Assembly: GCA_964363305.1 (NCBI GenBank)
Contig: CAYIHX010000020.1
Location: 1-64,000 of the forward strand
Reading direction: 5' to 3'
DNA from: CAYIHX01 sp964363305
GTDB taxonomy: Bacteria > Bdellovibrionota > UBA1018
DNA length: 64,000 bases
Shown here piece by piece: positions 8,809 through 18,166 of this stretch. The notes below the pieces were generated by a model. That model had not been told where the DNA came from and did not search any database. It saw only the letters and a program-made list of their open reading frames with translations. A program made the translations under genes and the position numbers. Position 1 is the stretch's first letter. Every line of letters starts with the position of its first letter.

Positions 8809-10266
8809 ATGACCTATATTTCTTCTCTTTTTATCGCAATTTGCTCCGCATTTGGTCTGACTTGGACTTTGAATCGGCTTCTGATCCCAGAGGCCTATCG
8901 GAGGGGTTGGGTCGATATACCGTCAGGTCGACGCATCCACCTGCGTGCGGTACCCATCGTCGGAGGTTTGACGGTTGGCGGCGGCGTGCTGATCGGAGTG
9001 GTGATCTTCAGCCTGCTGAGGGGTGATTGGTTTTTGACTCATCGAAGCGATCTGTGGGTTTGGGGGGCGGCGTATGTCTCCTTGATGGTCCTGGGTCTCC
9101 GTGATGACATTGTCGGCCTCGGACCTACGGCAAAGCTCGCCGTGCAGTTTTCCGTCACTCTGTTGGTGCTGGCGCTTAGCCCTTCGCTCCAGTCGTCCCT
9201 GAGAAGTTTTTTACCCTATTTCGGGCAATGGGTTTGGCCCTTGGGTGTATTGTGGATCGTCGGAGTCACTAACGCGGTGAACTTGGTTGATGGATTGGAC
9301 GGTTTAGCAGGGGGTACGGTAGCGGCTGTCTCCGTTTCTCTTGCCTTGCTGGGGCTATTGAGCGGCGGGGAGCAGTCGGTCGCCCTGCCTCTTGCCGCCG
9401 TTCTTTTTGTTTCGGTGCTGAGTTTTCTTCGGTTCAACTGGAATCCTGCCCAGATTTTTCTGGGAGATAACGGGAGCCTTCCGTTGGGATTCTTGATCGG
9501 AGTCCTGAGCTTGTGTCTCGTCGATGCCACGGCTCCGGTGAACTCACTCCTGGCGTTGCCAGTGCTTTTGGCTTTTCCGATTATCGATATGGGCCTTTGC
9601 TCTTGGCGCAGAGTGACTCGAAGCTTTCCCATTTTTAAAGCGGATCGAAACCATATCCATTTTCGACTTCAAAGGCTCGGGCTGAGCGTTCGCGAGACAG
9701 CGGTATTCTTGATCACCTTGAGCCTGGTCTTTCAATTTGGCGGCGTGGCGATCCGGTTGGTGAGCGTATTTACGGCCCCGGTCATTTTTGCCACGCTTTC
9801 GACTTCGCTCTTTTGTGTCTTGTTCTTGATCGGCACGAGCGAAAGGGGCCGAATTCGGGAAGAGGTCGAGGCGAGAGCCCGTGACTCCGACTCTATTTTT
9901 TCCGGGCAAGTCTCGCGAGAACGTCGAGTGATCGTGGCCCGGGTGCAACTGGATCCTCTGTTCGAGGCTGTACTCAGAGAGGAACGCCATCGCGCGGATG
10001 CCCTGATCAGCGCGGTGAAGCTCCTTTTGCGAAGCGTCCTTTCCGCTCGGGATCGCGTGCACATGGGCGATCGGGATATTCGGATGATGTTTTTCAGTCG
10101 AGGGACCGATTACCAGGAGGTCGGGGTCGTGCTGGAGCTGCTCAAGAGAAAATTGGGGCTTTTTCAGGAAATATACGGAGTCCAGTACTCGATGATGGCG
10201 CTCCCAGTGAGAGTCGAGGTTGAAGAAGTGTACGAGTCGTGTCCCCAACTTGAAGGCACCGCTTGA
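8809..10266 (+). CDS. polyprenyl-phosphate sugar-1-phosphate transferase (WecA/TagO/MraY family) with C-terminal extension
   Basis: A 485-residue membrane enzyme that transfers a sugar-1-phosphate (typically GlcNAc-1-P) onto undecaprenyl phosphate, the first step of lipid-linked glycan assembly. All family signatures are present: D36-xP-x3-R-x-H, D99-D100, TNAVNLVDGLDGL (N155 to D164), FLGDNGS (217-223), FPIID and the HIH loop (292-294). After the last helix there is an additional soluble region of about 130 residues that most WecA proteins lack. The gene starts the plus-strand glycan operon, and its TGA overlaps the TTG start of the next gene. Confidence 0.9.
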   Translation: MTYISSLFIAICSAFGLTWTLNRLLIPEAYRRGWVDIPSGRRIHLRAVPIVGGLTVGGGVLIGVVIFSLLRGDWFLTHRSDLWVWGAAYVSLMVLGLRDDIVGLGPTAKLAVQFSVTLLVLALSPSLQSSLRSFLPYFGQWVWPLGVLWIVGVTNAVNLVDGLDGLAGGTVAAVSVSLALLGLLSGGEQSVALPLAAVLFVSVLSFLRFNWNPAQIFLGDNGSLPLGFLIGVLSLCLVDATAPVNSLLALPVLLAFPIIDMGLCSWRRVTRSFPIFKADRNHIHFRLQRLGLSVRETAVFLITLSLVFQFGGVAIRLVSVFTAPVIFATLSTSLFCVLFLIGTSERGRIREEVEARARDSDSIFSGQVSRERRVIVARVQLDPLFEAVLREERHRADALISAVKLLLRSVLSARDRVHMGDRDIRMMFFSRGTDYQEVGVVLELLKRKLGLFQEIYGVQYSMMALPVRVEVEEVYESCPQLEGTA

Positions 10267-11414
10267 AAATTCTTTTCTTGGGGATATCCACCGATCTTGG
10301 AGGAGCGGAACGTAGTCTGCTGGATCTGATCGCGGGGATGAATATGCGGGGCCATGCCTTCATCGAGGTCCTACTGCCGAAGACTTCGGGCCGTTTGACC
10401 GAGGAACTTCGCGCGAGGAGCATATCAGTTCATGTGTTGCCTTGGCCGACGAACGCGCTTTCGATTTCCCGGTGCTCGTTTTTTAGGTCTGCCCTGCTTT
10501 TTCTGTCGTCCCTTCCCGCTTTGTTGGCCACCAGCCTCCGAATGCTCCGTCTGATCGCTCGTCTCTCTCCGGATGTCCTCCACACCACGGGCCTAAAGAT
10601 GCACCTGTGGGCCGCCTGTTTCCGGCTGGTTCACCGCAAGCCGGTCGTTTGGCATCTCCGCGACCATTTTGAACCCGGCCCAGTTCGAACGGTTTTCCGT
10701 GGCCTTTCCCGCATTACGCGCGTTCGAATGATGGCGAATTCGGTGTCGACGGCGCGCTCGTTCGGGCTGGATTTCGCCATTCGGGTGATTCCAAACGGTG
10801 TTCAAGCCGTGAAAGGTCAGGCATTCGACACGGGTCCCTCGGATGCATGGATCTTTGGGTGCGTCGGCGTATTGGCCGCCTGGAAAGGTCAGACCCTTTT
10901 TATCGAGGCGATGCGTAGGTTGAGAGAGTTGCGGCCAACCTTGAGTTTCAAGGGGCTCATCATTGGATCAGAGATCTACGATACCCTGGGCGACGGCGGT
11001 TACAAGCGAGCTCTGGAGAAAAAGATCCGAGACCTCGGTCCCTTCTGCCCCGTAGAGCTTCGGCCGTTCGAGACTGACTTGCGTCTCCTCTACTCGTCCT
11101 TTCAGGTTCTGGTTCACACGTCGCTTCGCCCTGAGCCTTTCGGTCGAGTTCTCGTCGAGGCGATGACCGCGGGAATTCCCGTGGTAGCGGCACGCGCCGG
11201 GGGCGTGCTTGAGGTGGTTCGTGATGGCGAGACAGCCCTGCTTTATAACCCAGGCGACGCGGAATCGCTCGTACGAACGATTCTTCAACTGATAGAGAAC
11301 CCGGTCGAGACCCTCCGTCGCACTCAACAGGCCCGCGAGGCGGCTCGATCCTTTTCTGTTGAGCACCACGCGGACCGGGTCATGGCTTTCATCTCTGAGG
11401 AGATGCGCGCTTGA
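10263..11414 (+). CDS. GT4 glycosyltransferase
   Basis: A 383-residue GT-B enzyme. The N-terminal glycine loop is DLGGAERS. The C-terminal donor site reads EPFGRVLVEAMTAGIPVV, carrying the family's EX7E pair. The start codon is TTG at 10263, overlapping the previous TGA as TTGA, with GAAGG 7 nt upstream. The next gene starts with exactly the same TTGA arrangement, so the three plus-strand genes form one coupled unit. It probably extends the glycan started by the WecA-like enzyme. Confidence 0.85.
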   Translation: MKILFLGISTDLGGAERSLLDLIAGMNMRGHAFIEVLLPKTSGRLTEELRARSISVHVLPWPTNALSISRCSFFRSALLFLSSLPALLATSLRMLRLIARLSPDVLHTTGLKMHLWAACFRLVHRKPVVWHLRDHFEPGPVRTVFRGLSRITRVRMMANSVSTARSFGLDFAIRVIPNGVQAVKGQAFDTGPSDAWIFGCVGVLAAWKGQTLFIEAMRRLRELRPTLSFKGLIIGSEIYDTLGDGGYKRALEKKIRDLGPFCPVELRPFETDLRLLYSSFQVLVHTSLRPEPFGRVLVEAMTAGIPVVAARAGGVLEVVRDGETALLYNPGDAESLVRTILQLIENPVETLRRTQQAREAARSFSVEHHADRVMAFISEEMRA

Positions 11415-13615
11415 GTAAAAAAGTGCTCTATCTTACGGCGGCGACGGGAAGGGGCGGGGCAGAGACCTTTCTGCGTTTGACCGCTCAGGCTCACCGTGAA
11501 TGGCAGCCCAGTTATCTTCTTTTTCGGTCCGGTCCTCTGGCGAACGCACTTGTTTCCGAAGGCCGCGAGGTCCGAATTTCTCGAGGTGAGGTCCGACTGC
11601 GGAATCCGAAAAGTTGGATTCGAGCGGTTCGGGAGGTGGAGGAGATGATCCGGGACGGACGGTTTTCATGCGTGCACTCGACGTTGAGCTACGTCGCCTG
11701 GATCGGATTTTTGGCTGCCCGTCGGGCCGGGGTTCCCCACTTTTGGTTTCAGCACGGGCCAGTCGGTGGTGGCATGGATCGATGGGTCTCCCGCTTGCCG
11801 GCGGCGGGAATATTTGTGAACTCCCGTGTGACTTCGGTCCTACAGCGGAGGTTGAGTGGAGATCGGGTTCCTTTGATTTCAGTTTCGCTTGGAATTCCGG
11901 AGGAGGCCTGGGCGGGAGAGACGCGCCCGTCGAGATCATCGGTGCGACTGTCCTATGGTCTGTCCGACAACGCTGTTGTTTTTGGAGTGCTTGGCCGTTC
12001 GGCTCCTCAAAAGGGAATTGAAATTTTTCTCGAAGCTTTGGTGAGGGCTTCGGCCGAGAGTACGGTACCGGTACAGGGTCTAGTGTGGGGAGGGGGTGGA
12101 GCCCGATATATGCACCATCACAATACCCTTCGGGAGTTGGCCAGCCAACTCAATGCACCGGTTCGGTTTGCGGACGAACAGGATGACCCGACGTCGTTTT
12201 ATGAGGGAGTGGACGCCGTGGTCTGTTCTTCCCGTAGCCCGGAAGGCCTGGGCCTTACTTTACTGGAAGGAATGGCAAGGAATCGTCTGGCGATCGGCCC
12301 GATGGAGGGCGGAGTGCTTGATACCCTGATTGACGGTGTCACGGGCCTGAATTACATTCCTCGGAGCGTTGAGAGTCTCGCTGAACGCATGCGTTTTGCC
12401 GCCGAGAATCCGGGTATATGTGCGGGTATTCAGGAGGGCGGCGGTCGTTTCGTGCGGGCGCGACATAACGGCGGACAGATGATCCGCCAGCTCGAGCTCG
12501 CCTATTCGGGTGCGACGAATGGTGTGAAGAATTTCGTTTTCGGGCGTGCTCGGCCCCGGCCTTCCGTTGCAGTGCTTTTGGCGACCTATCGGCGCCCGAT
12601 TGACCTCGATCGTTGCCTTAGTTCGCTGACTCAGCAGACCTCGGACCCAGATGAAATCGTCGTGGTGTTGCGAACCGCAGATGTCGCTAGCCGCCAGGTA
12701 GTCGACCGTTGGCTGAGGAAGTATCCTGGGCTGATCCGCGTGGTCGTGGTGTCCCGGCCCGGTGTTTTGGCTGCGAACAACGAGGCTCTTCCGACGATTA
12801 CGACCGAGATCGTCGCATTCATCGATGACGACGCGGAAGCGACTCCCTCTTGGATCTCGTCGATCCGCGAGCAATTTGCGCGGGATCCGGGGATGGGTGC
12901 GTTTGGAGGAAGAGATCGCTTCGTCCATCCGGCGATGATCGAGGAGAGCAATCAGAAGGCAAAACAGGTGGGGCGGCTTAATTTTTTCGGTCGCCTTTCT
13001 GGTTACCATCACCGGGTGTCCGCAGGTCGTCGGGACGTCGATTCATTGAAAGGATGCAACATGGCTTTTCGGCGTTCGCTGCTTTCAACCTGTGACCCGG
13101 GCCTTCATGGCAACGCCTGTTTTTATGAGCTCGACCTCTGCCTGCATGTCCGTCGTTTGGGCTATCGCATCGTCTTCGATCCGGCCCACGAGGTCATGCA
13201 TCATCTTTCTCCCACTTTTCTCGATGGGTTTGAACGGGGAATCCGAAATCGGGAAAGGGCATGCAACGAGGCTTTCAATCAGGCCCGGGTTCTATCCAGG
13301 CACATGAGCGGTTGGAATCGTATGCCTGTTTTCGTTTACTTGATGAGCGTTCCGGCGATCCGCCTGGCCCGGTGGACTTTTACCTGGCAGGAATTCATGG
13401 ACGTATGGCGCTCCGTTTTAGAAGGGTGGCGTTCTGGCCAAAAAGAGCAGGGCATGAAATTGAAATCACCGCTTCCGGAAGGCGAGACTCATCGTGACGA
13501 TCAGGCCCAGGCCGTTCACGGCGATCGTGGCGAGGTTCGCTCCCAGGGCGCCCCAGCTCGTAGTGAGCGGTGGGTAGATCGTGAGCGCCAAGAGCAATTG
13601 AGCACCGTTGAGTAG
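11411..13615 (+). CDS. fused GT4-GT2 bifunctional glycosyltransferase
   Basis: A 734-residue two-domain protein. Residues 1-370 are a GT4 (GRGGAET loop near 13, EGLGLTLLEGMA near 278). Residues 384-660 are a GT2 (VAVLLATYRRP near 386, IDDDAE at 471-476, then a KGCNMAFRR acceptor loop). Such fusions let two sugars be added in sequence. The TTG start overlaps the previous stop. The last 49 residues (from about 686) are charged low-complexity sequence encoded opposite the end of the convergent flippase gene. They are probably not part of the original fold and suggest a lost stop codon. Confidence 0.85.
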   Translation: MSKKVLYLTAATGRGGAETFLRLTAQAHREWQPSYLLFRSGPLANALVSEGREVRISRGEVRLRNPKSWIRAVREVEEMIRDGRFSCVHSTLSYVAWIGFLAARRAGVPHFWFQHGPVGGGMDRWVSRLPAAGIFVNSRVTSVLQRRLSGDRVPLISVSLGIPEEAWAGETRPSRSSVRLSYGLSDNAVVFGVLGRSAPQKGIEIFLEALVRASAESTVPVQGLVWGGGGARYMHHHNTLRELASQLNAPVRFADEQDDPTSFYEGVDAVVCSSRSPEGLGLTLLEGMARNRLAIGPMEGGVLDTLIDGVTGLNYIPRSVESLAERMRFAAENPGICAGIQEGGGRFVRARHNGGQMIRQLELAYSGATNGVKNFVFGRARPRPSVAVLLATYRRPIDLDRCLSSLTQQTSDPDEIVVVLRTADVASRQVVDRWLRKYPGLIRVVVVSRPGVLAANNEALPTITTEIVAFIDDDAEATPSWISSIREQFARDPGMGAFGGRDRFVHPAMIEESNQKAKQVGRLNFFGRLSGYHHRVSAGRRDVDSLKGCNMAFRRSLLSTCDPGLHGNACFYELDLCLHVRRLGYRIVFDPAHEVMHHLSPTFLDGFERGIRNRERACNEAFNQARVLSRHMSGWNRMPVFVYLMSVPAIRLARWTFTWQEFMDVWRSVLEGWRSGQKEQGMKLKSPLPEGETHRDDQAQAVHGDRGEVRSQGAPARSERWVDRERQEQLSTVE

Positions 13616-14713
13616 CGCGATGGCGCGCGTTCTTCCTTGCGCCAAGAGGAGGACCCCGAGCGGGTTGGCGAGAAGAACAATTCCCATGTTGATGCATTGG
13701 GCGCGAACCAGGTTTTCGAGGCCGAGATAACGGGCGCCCGCAAGGTGTGAGAGCACGGGCGGAGCCACAAACCAGGCCACTAAAACGCCTCCTACGGAGA
13801 GGAGCACGAAAGAAAAATAGTGCTTCAAAAGGCGGGACTGATTTTTTGCGTTTTGACTGAGCTTTGGGAGGAACGTCGTTGAGAACGAGTTGAGCAGCAA
13901 CGAGACTGGCGCCGCGAGTCGACCGACGACGGCATAGCGAGCGACTTCACCTGAACCGGAACCCCAGGCAAGAATTTGCGTGTCGAGGTTGCCGGAAAGT
14001 TGGGTAGTCAGGCTCGAGGCAGCCCACCAGCGGTGGGAATCGTGGATTGAGCGCCTTAAGGCGGGTTCTGGCTGTAGGCCTCGCAGAGGCGGGAGCGCGA
14101 ATTTTTTTCCGAAGGAAAAAAACAAGAGAGCCCAGGCCAGAACGGGAGCGATCACGTAGATGGCGACAATGGCCGAGATTGAAAGATGCCACCCGATGAG
14201 AAGCACGCCGCAGAGGGCGATGCGTACCGCTGCCGGAAGGATCTGTCCGAGAGAAAAAAGTTTAAAGTGACCGTCGGCGCGGTGCTTTGCCAAAACGAAA
14301 TGAAACAAAGTAGCGGCCCAGGAGCCGGCAATTGCCGCGTCGAGGTAGGCGATAACAGACCTGGGCTGGCTGAGTAATCCCGGAGCTAGAGGAGTGAGCA
14401 GCGTTAAAAGAATGGCGAAGAGAGTCGCGGAAACCAAGATCCGTTTGAGGAAGAAGGAGGCCAAGGCGGTTCGCAGGGCATCGGTCTGGGCTGCGCTCTG
14501 ATAGCGGACGAAGGTTTCAGTCCAGCCCAGATTGAGAATTCCGCTGGAGAGCATTTGCGCGGAGGCGAAAACAGCGAAAGTGGCGAAATCGGTCGCTTCG
14601 AGAGTTCGGATGAAGAGAACGTTGATAACGAAGCCCAGGAAGGCCACGAGAAGTTGAGCACTGAATACTCCGGTAGTCTGGGTCGCGATCTTCGAGCGCA
14701 GGAGTTCTTTCAT
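13466..14713 (-). CDS. Wzx/MATE-like polysaccharide flippase
   Basis: A 415-residue inner-membrane protein of about twelve hydrophobic helices. The N-terminus (MKELLRSKIATQTTGVFSAQ) and the helical pattern match the polysaccharide transporter (PST/Wzx) family, which moves lipid-linked oligosaccharides to the periplasmic side. It is the last gene of a three-gene minus operon with two GT4 genes upstream, starting by an ATGA overlap. Its 3' end overlaps the convergent GT4-GT2 gene by 150 nt. No Wzy polymerase or Wzz is obvious in the window, so polymerisation may depend on genes elsewhere. Confidence 0.8.
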   Translation of the reverse strand: MKELLRSKIATQTTGVFSAQLLVAFLGFVINVLFIRTLEATDFATFAVFASAQMLSSGILNLGWTETFVRYQSAAQTDALRTALASFFLKRILVSATLFAILLTLLTPLAPGLLSQPRSVIAYLDAAIAGSWAATLFHFVLAKHRADGHFKLFSLGQILPAAVRIALCGVLLIGWHLSISAIVAIYVIAPVLAWALLFFSFGKKFALPPLRGLQPEPALRRSIHDSHRWWAASSLTTQLSGNLDTQILAWGSGSGEVARYAVVGRLAAPVSLLLNSFSTTFLPKLSQNAKNQSRLLKHYFSFVLLSVGGVLVAWFVAPPVLSHLAGARYLGLENLVRAQCINMGIVLLANPLGVLLLAQGRTRAIALLNGAQLLLALTIYPPLTTSWGALGANLATIAVNGLGLIVTMSLAFRKR

Positions 14714-15858
14714 TCGGTGCCCTCGTCGAGTTCCCGGAGTATTTTTTCATACCGACGATGAAGTGCGTCTTGAGAAAACTCTTGCCTGACGAAGTTGAGG
14801 TTCCCATTCGAAGCCTCATCACGCCTGGGTTCGTTCAGCAACAAGTCGGTCAATGCCGTTGCGAACTCGGTAGCGGATCCGGGGGTCGCTACTGCTCCGC
14901 AGTCTCCGCCGCGCGCAAGCCAAGCAACGCCGGTGGGTAGGCGGGTCGTGGCGACCGGGGCCCCTTGGCTCATGGCCTCGAGAATCGAGATTCCGAAAGT
15001 TTCTGCCGTCGTGGTGGAGGGGGCGGCAAAGACCGAGCAGGTTCTCATCAGCTCGAGCTTCGTCTCATCTGAGATATCGCCGATGAATTCGACCCCTTCA
15101 AAGAGGCCGAGGTGTCGGCAGAGCTCCCCGAGTCGGTGGTATTCCGGTCCTTGGCCGCCAATGAGAACGCGGAAAGCGGAGAGCGCGGGGGTGGTCGCTC
15201 GGATTTTTGCGATGGCCTGGAGCAGAACGTCGAAGCCCTTGTAGGGAACCAGCCGTCCTACGGCCAGAATGAACGCTTTTCTTTCTCGGGCCCCTAGCGC
15301 CTTCGTTGGAGCGGCTGGGGCTTGGAAGGGCAGGATTCTCAACTTGGGCTCGAGGGGTTTTAGGTCGGAAAACAAAGAGGTGAAAGAGGTGAAGGAAGGG
15401 TTCGAGACGAGAATCAGTTTTGCTCGACGCAGAAGTGGGAGGGTGACCCTTCGAAACCAAAGCCGACCCAGCCATCCCTGACTGACTGGCACCGCATGGA
15501 GGTAAGGGGCGAATTTTCTGGATAAGGCTGGAGAGAAGGCCAGGCGCAGCAGGGTGGCGGCTTCCGCGAGCGGTTGGGGAAGGTGGAGGTGCAGGACGTC
15601 TTCAGGGCGTGGCGAGTCCAGTACGAGCGTCGGCGTGATCGGTGTCGAAAGGAGGGTCGTCCAGGTTCGATGGCGGGTGACTGTTATTCCTCCCCGGGTC
15701 TCAACGGTTGGAGACTGGCGGACCTGAGCAGCGACCTCGACCCGAACCTCGTAACCGAGTGCCACGCCGGCGTCGGCAAGATCCGCGAGTGCGGTCTCGA
15801 TCCCTCCGCGCACCGGAGGATAGAATTTTCCGATATGAAGAATTCGGGGCTTCCTCAT
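14710..15858 (-). CDS. GT4 glycosyltransferase
   Basis: A 382-residue GT-B protein. The N-terminal loop is FYPPVRGGIETA and the donor-binding motif is AETFGISILEAMSQGAPVA with the two glutamates of EX7E. The opening HIGKFYPPVRGG is typical of mannosyl- and glucosyl-transferases of exopolysaccharide loci. ATGA overlaps join it to the neighbouring GT4 and to the flippase. The sugar specificity is unknown. Confidence 0.85.
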   Translation of the reverse strand: MRKPRILHIGKFYPPVRGGIETALADLADAGVALGYEVRVEVAAQVRQSPTVETRGGITVTRHRTWTTLLSTPITPTLVLDSPRPEDVLHLHLPQPLAEAATLLRLAFSPALSRKFAPYLHAVPVSQGWLGRLWFRRVTLPLLRRAKLILVSNPSFTSFTSLFSDLKPLEPKLRILPFQAPAAPTKALGARERKAFILAVGRLVPYKGFDVLLQAIAKIRATTPALSAFRVLIGGQGPEYHRLGELCRHLGLFEGVEFIGDISDETKLELMRTCSVFAAPSTTTAETFGISILEAMSQGAPVATTRLPTGVAWLARGGDCGAVATPGSATEFATALTDLLLNEPRRDEASNGNLNFVRQEFSQDALHRRYEKILRELDEGTE

Positions 15859-17030
15859 GCGGACCCTTTGCGGCTCTGTTTCATCCGGTGCAGGATTCTC
15901 TCGGCGACATCATCCCATCGAAACGAATTTTCGCAGCGTTCACGGGCGTTTTTTCCCATCTCGAGCCGGATTTTCGGATTTCTTGCGAGGAAAAGGAGAG
16001 CCTCCATAATAGCCTTCGGATCTTCGGGAGGAACGAGCAAGCCGGTCTTTTGATCCTCGATGGCATCGGGAATCCCTCCGGAGTTCCCTCCGATCGAGGG
16101 GAGACCGCAGGCCGCGGCTTCCAGAAAGACGACTCCGAAACCCTCGATATTCGGCGCATCCCAGTCTTCCCGAGAGCAGAGCAGATGGATGTCTGAATTT
16201 TGATACGCGGAAATTTTATCGGCTTCAGAGATCGCACCTAAAAAAGTTACGCGCTTGGCGAGGCCTGAAGAGCGCGTGAGCTGCTCAAGTCTCGCTCGAT
16301 CAGGTCCCTCGCCGACGATGCGGTAGTGCCAGGCTAACTCCGGGTGTTGTTGATCGAGGCGTCCCAGACTCTCAAGCACCTGGTCGACCCCTTTAAAAGG
16401 TTCAAGGCGGCAGACCGAAATCAGTTCGAGGATGTCGGTCTGGGTTCTGGGGTTGGGGACATATTTCGCGGTGTCGACGCCGTTCCAAACGACGGAAACA
16501 TTCTCCTCTTGTATGCCCGTGCGTTGCAGAACGAGGCGTTTGGTGAAGCGGCTGACGGCAAAAACACCGGTCAGCTCCCGGAATAGCCATTTTTTGACGA
16601 ACGAGGCATGCCCTCGAATTTTCTTTTTGAGTGTTTTGTCGCTCTCGATGATCTCCATGGCATGAGCCCAGCAGAACCAGGCCGGGCGCGCTCGGATTCC
16701 CCAGAGGGCTCCACGGGTTGCGGCGGCCTCGGGCATCCAGTTGAGGTTGAGAATGACATCGACGGGTCTTTTGCCGAGCTCAGATCGGATCGCGCGTGCG
16801 AGGGGCGGAATCGAGGCAAGGCTTCCGGTGCCTAAGGGCCTGAAGCGGTGGATATTCAGACCACAGGAGCGGTCGAATGTCTCTGACCCGCGGGTGTATC
16901 GGGCGAGGACGACGAGTTCCACCTCGTTTTTTCTCCGAGCGAGCGCCTGGCTGACCTCATGGGCGCAGGTGGCAATTCCCCCCAACCGAGGTGGAAAGTC
17001 ATAGGCGGTGAGGATGATTCGGAAAATCAT
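15855..17030 (-). CDS. GT4 glycosyltransferase
   Basis: A 391-residue GT-B enzyme with an N-terminal DFPPRLGGIATC loop and a C-terminal donor motif IEGFGVVFLEAAACGLPSIGG, a complete EX7E pair. It is the first gene of the minus-strand GT4-GT4-flippase operon. The ATG at 17030 was preferred over a longer reading because the first beta strand (IFRIILTAYDF) begins there and the upstream residues look random. The 125 nt to the next gene hold the divergent promoters. Confidence 0.85.
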   Translation of the reverse strand: MIFRIILTAYDFPPRLGGIATCAHEVSQALARRKNEVELVVLARYTRGSETFDRSCGLNIHRFRPLGTGSLASIPPLARAIRSELGKRPVDVILNLNWMPEAAATRGALWGIRARPAWFCWAHAMEIIESDKTLKKKIRGHASFVKKWLFRELTGVFAVSRFTKRLVLQRTGIQEENVSVVWNGVDTAKYVPNPRTQTDILELISVCRLEPFKGVDQVLESLGRLDQQHPELAWHYRIVGEGPDRARLEQLTRSSGLAKRVTFLGAISEADKISAYQNSDIHLLCSREDWDAPNIEGFGVVFLEAAACGLPSIGGNSGGIPDAIEDQKTGLLVPPEDPKAIMEALLFLARNPKIRLEMGKNARERCENSFRWDDVAERILHRMKQSRKGSA

Positions 17031-17155
17031 AAACTTGAGTCTAAGCGTTGTGGGAGGGCTCGGTCGAGGAGCAATTCGGCTGAGAAATTTCGCTTGACCC
17101 GATGTGCTGCAACGCGTTATGCGGCGCCTCTGAAGTCGAATGAGAGAGGTTTTTG

Positions 17156-18166
17156 ATGGGCGTGAGTCTGGGGAAAATGGGAAGTTGGGCGGTCGTGGCT
17201 TTCGCGATGGCAGCCTCTTCACAGGCATCTGAAGTTCTTCGGACGCGAATTCACGCGGTCCAGCCAGGGGTGAACGAGCAGGCTCCGTTACAGGTGCTCG
17301 CGACCCAAGATGGTCGGGTCTACGATGTCGCTTCTTCGGATACCGCTCTGGTGGAGAGTCTTCGCAAGGCGGTTTCAGAACAGATCGTGGTGGATCTTCA
17401 TCTGGCGGAAGAAGTGAGGGTGCAAGAGGTGACGGAAGTTCCGTCGGCCGAGTTGGCTCAATACAGCGATGAGCTGCTCGAGGCGCAGATGGCCGAAGTG
17501 GAGAAGCTTCTTTTTCCCATTCCAGACTGGTATCAGCCGACGATCTTGGCTTCGCGGGCGAAGGTCGATGAGCTGTTTCAAAGCATGAATCGACGCACGG
17601 CTAACCACTCTCAATGCTTTCAGCGCGCCAATTATTGGACCTTCAACATGTACCTCAACCAGGGAGTCAAGGCGATGAAGGTGTTTCTCTTCTTCTCGAA
17701 TGCCTATCGTGCTCTCGACCCGGATGAGCCCGATGATTATCGCCATTTGGGCATCTCCCCTGCCCGAGATGGAGCGCCTGATCATCGCTGGTGGTTTCAT
17801 GTGGCCCCGGTCGTTTACGTGCAAGAAGAGGGCGAGCCGTCCCCTACGGAGTTCGTCCTTGATCCAGGTTTTTCGGTGATTCGCTCCCCGCTTCTCATGA
17901 AGGATTGGACGGATGTGTTCGTCGACACGCACAAAGCTTGTCCGGTCATCGGCAATTACTCGATTCGTCAGGCTGACGAAGATGAGTGGATTCGAGATCG
18001 TGACGTGTACAAGCGCCGACTGTATCGTCGTGAGCATTGCTGGGTGCGCATCGTTCCGATGTATACGTACAATCCGGCCGATGTCGAACGGGCGGATAGC
18101 ACGGGCGTTCCCATTCGATCTTGGAGCACTTTCGCCATGAAGGATATGGAGGGCGCGGTCCGTTAG
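17156..18166 (+). CDS. secreted protein-glutaminase-like enzyme
   Basis: A 336-residue exported protein with a signal peptide (AVVAFAMAASSQAS). The middle resembles the bacterial protein-glutamine glutaminases (Chryseobacterium type), which deamidate glutamine side chains in proteins through a Cys-His-Asp triad. Candidate residues in the right order and local context are C154 (HSQCFQRANYW), H215 (HRWWFHVAPV) and D236 (FVLDPGF). The C-terminal part adds about 75 residues. The ATG at 17156 has GAGAGAGG 5 nt upstream and is preferred to a TTG one codon earlier. Its stop overlaps the convergent nth stop by 4 nt. The similarity is from recall of the motif pattern and needs a profile search. Confidence 0.65.
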   Translation: MGVSLGKMGSWAVVAFAMAASSQASEVLRTRIHAVQPGVNEQAPLQVLATQDGRVYDVASSDTALVESLRKAVSEQIVVDLHLAEEVRVQEVTEVPSAELAQYSDELLEAQMAEVEKLLFPIPDWYQPTILASRAKVDELFQSMNRRTANHSQCFQRANYWTFNMYLNQGVKAMKVFLFFSNAYRALDPDEPDDYRHLGISPARDGAPDHRWWFHVAPVVYVQEEGEPSPTEFVLDPGFSVIRSPLLMKDWTDVFVDTHKACPVIGNYSIRQADEDEWIRDRDVYKRRLYRREHCWVRIVPMYTYNPADVERADSTGVPIRSWSTFAMKDMEGAVR

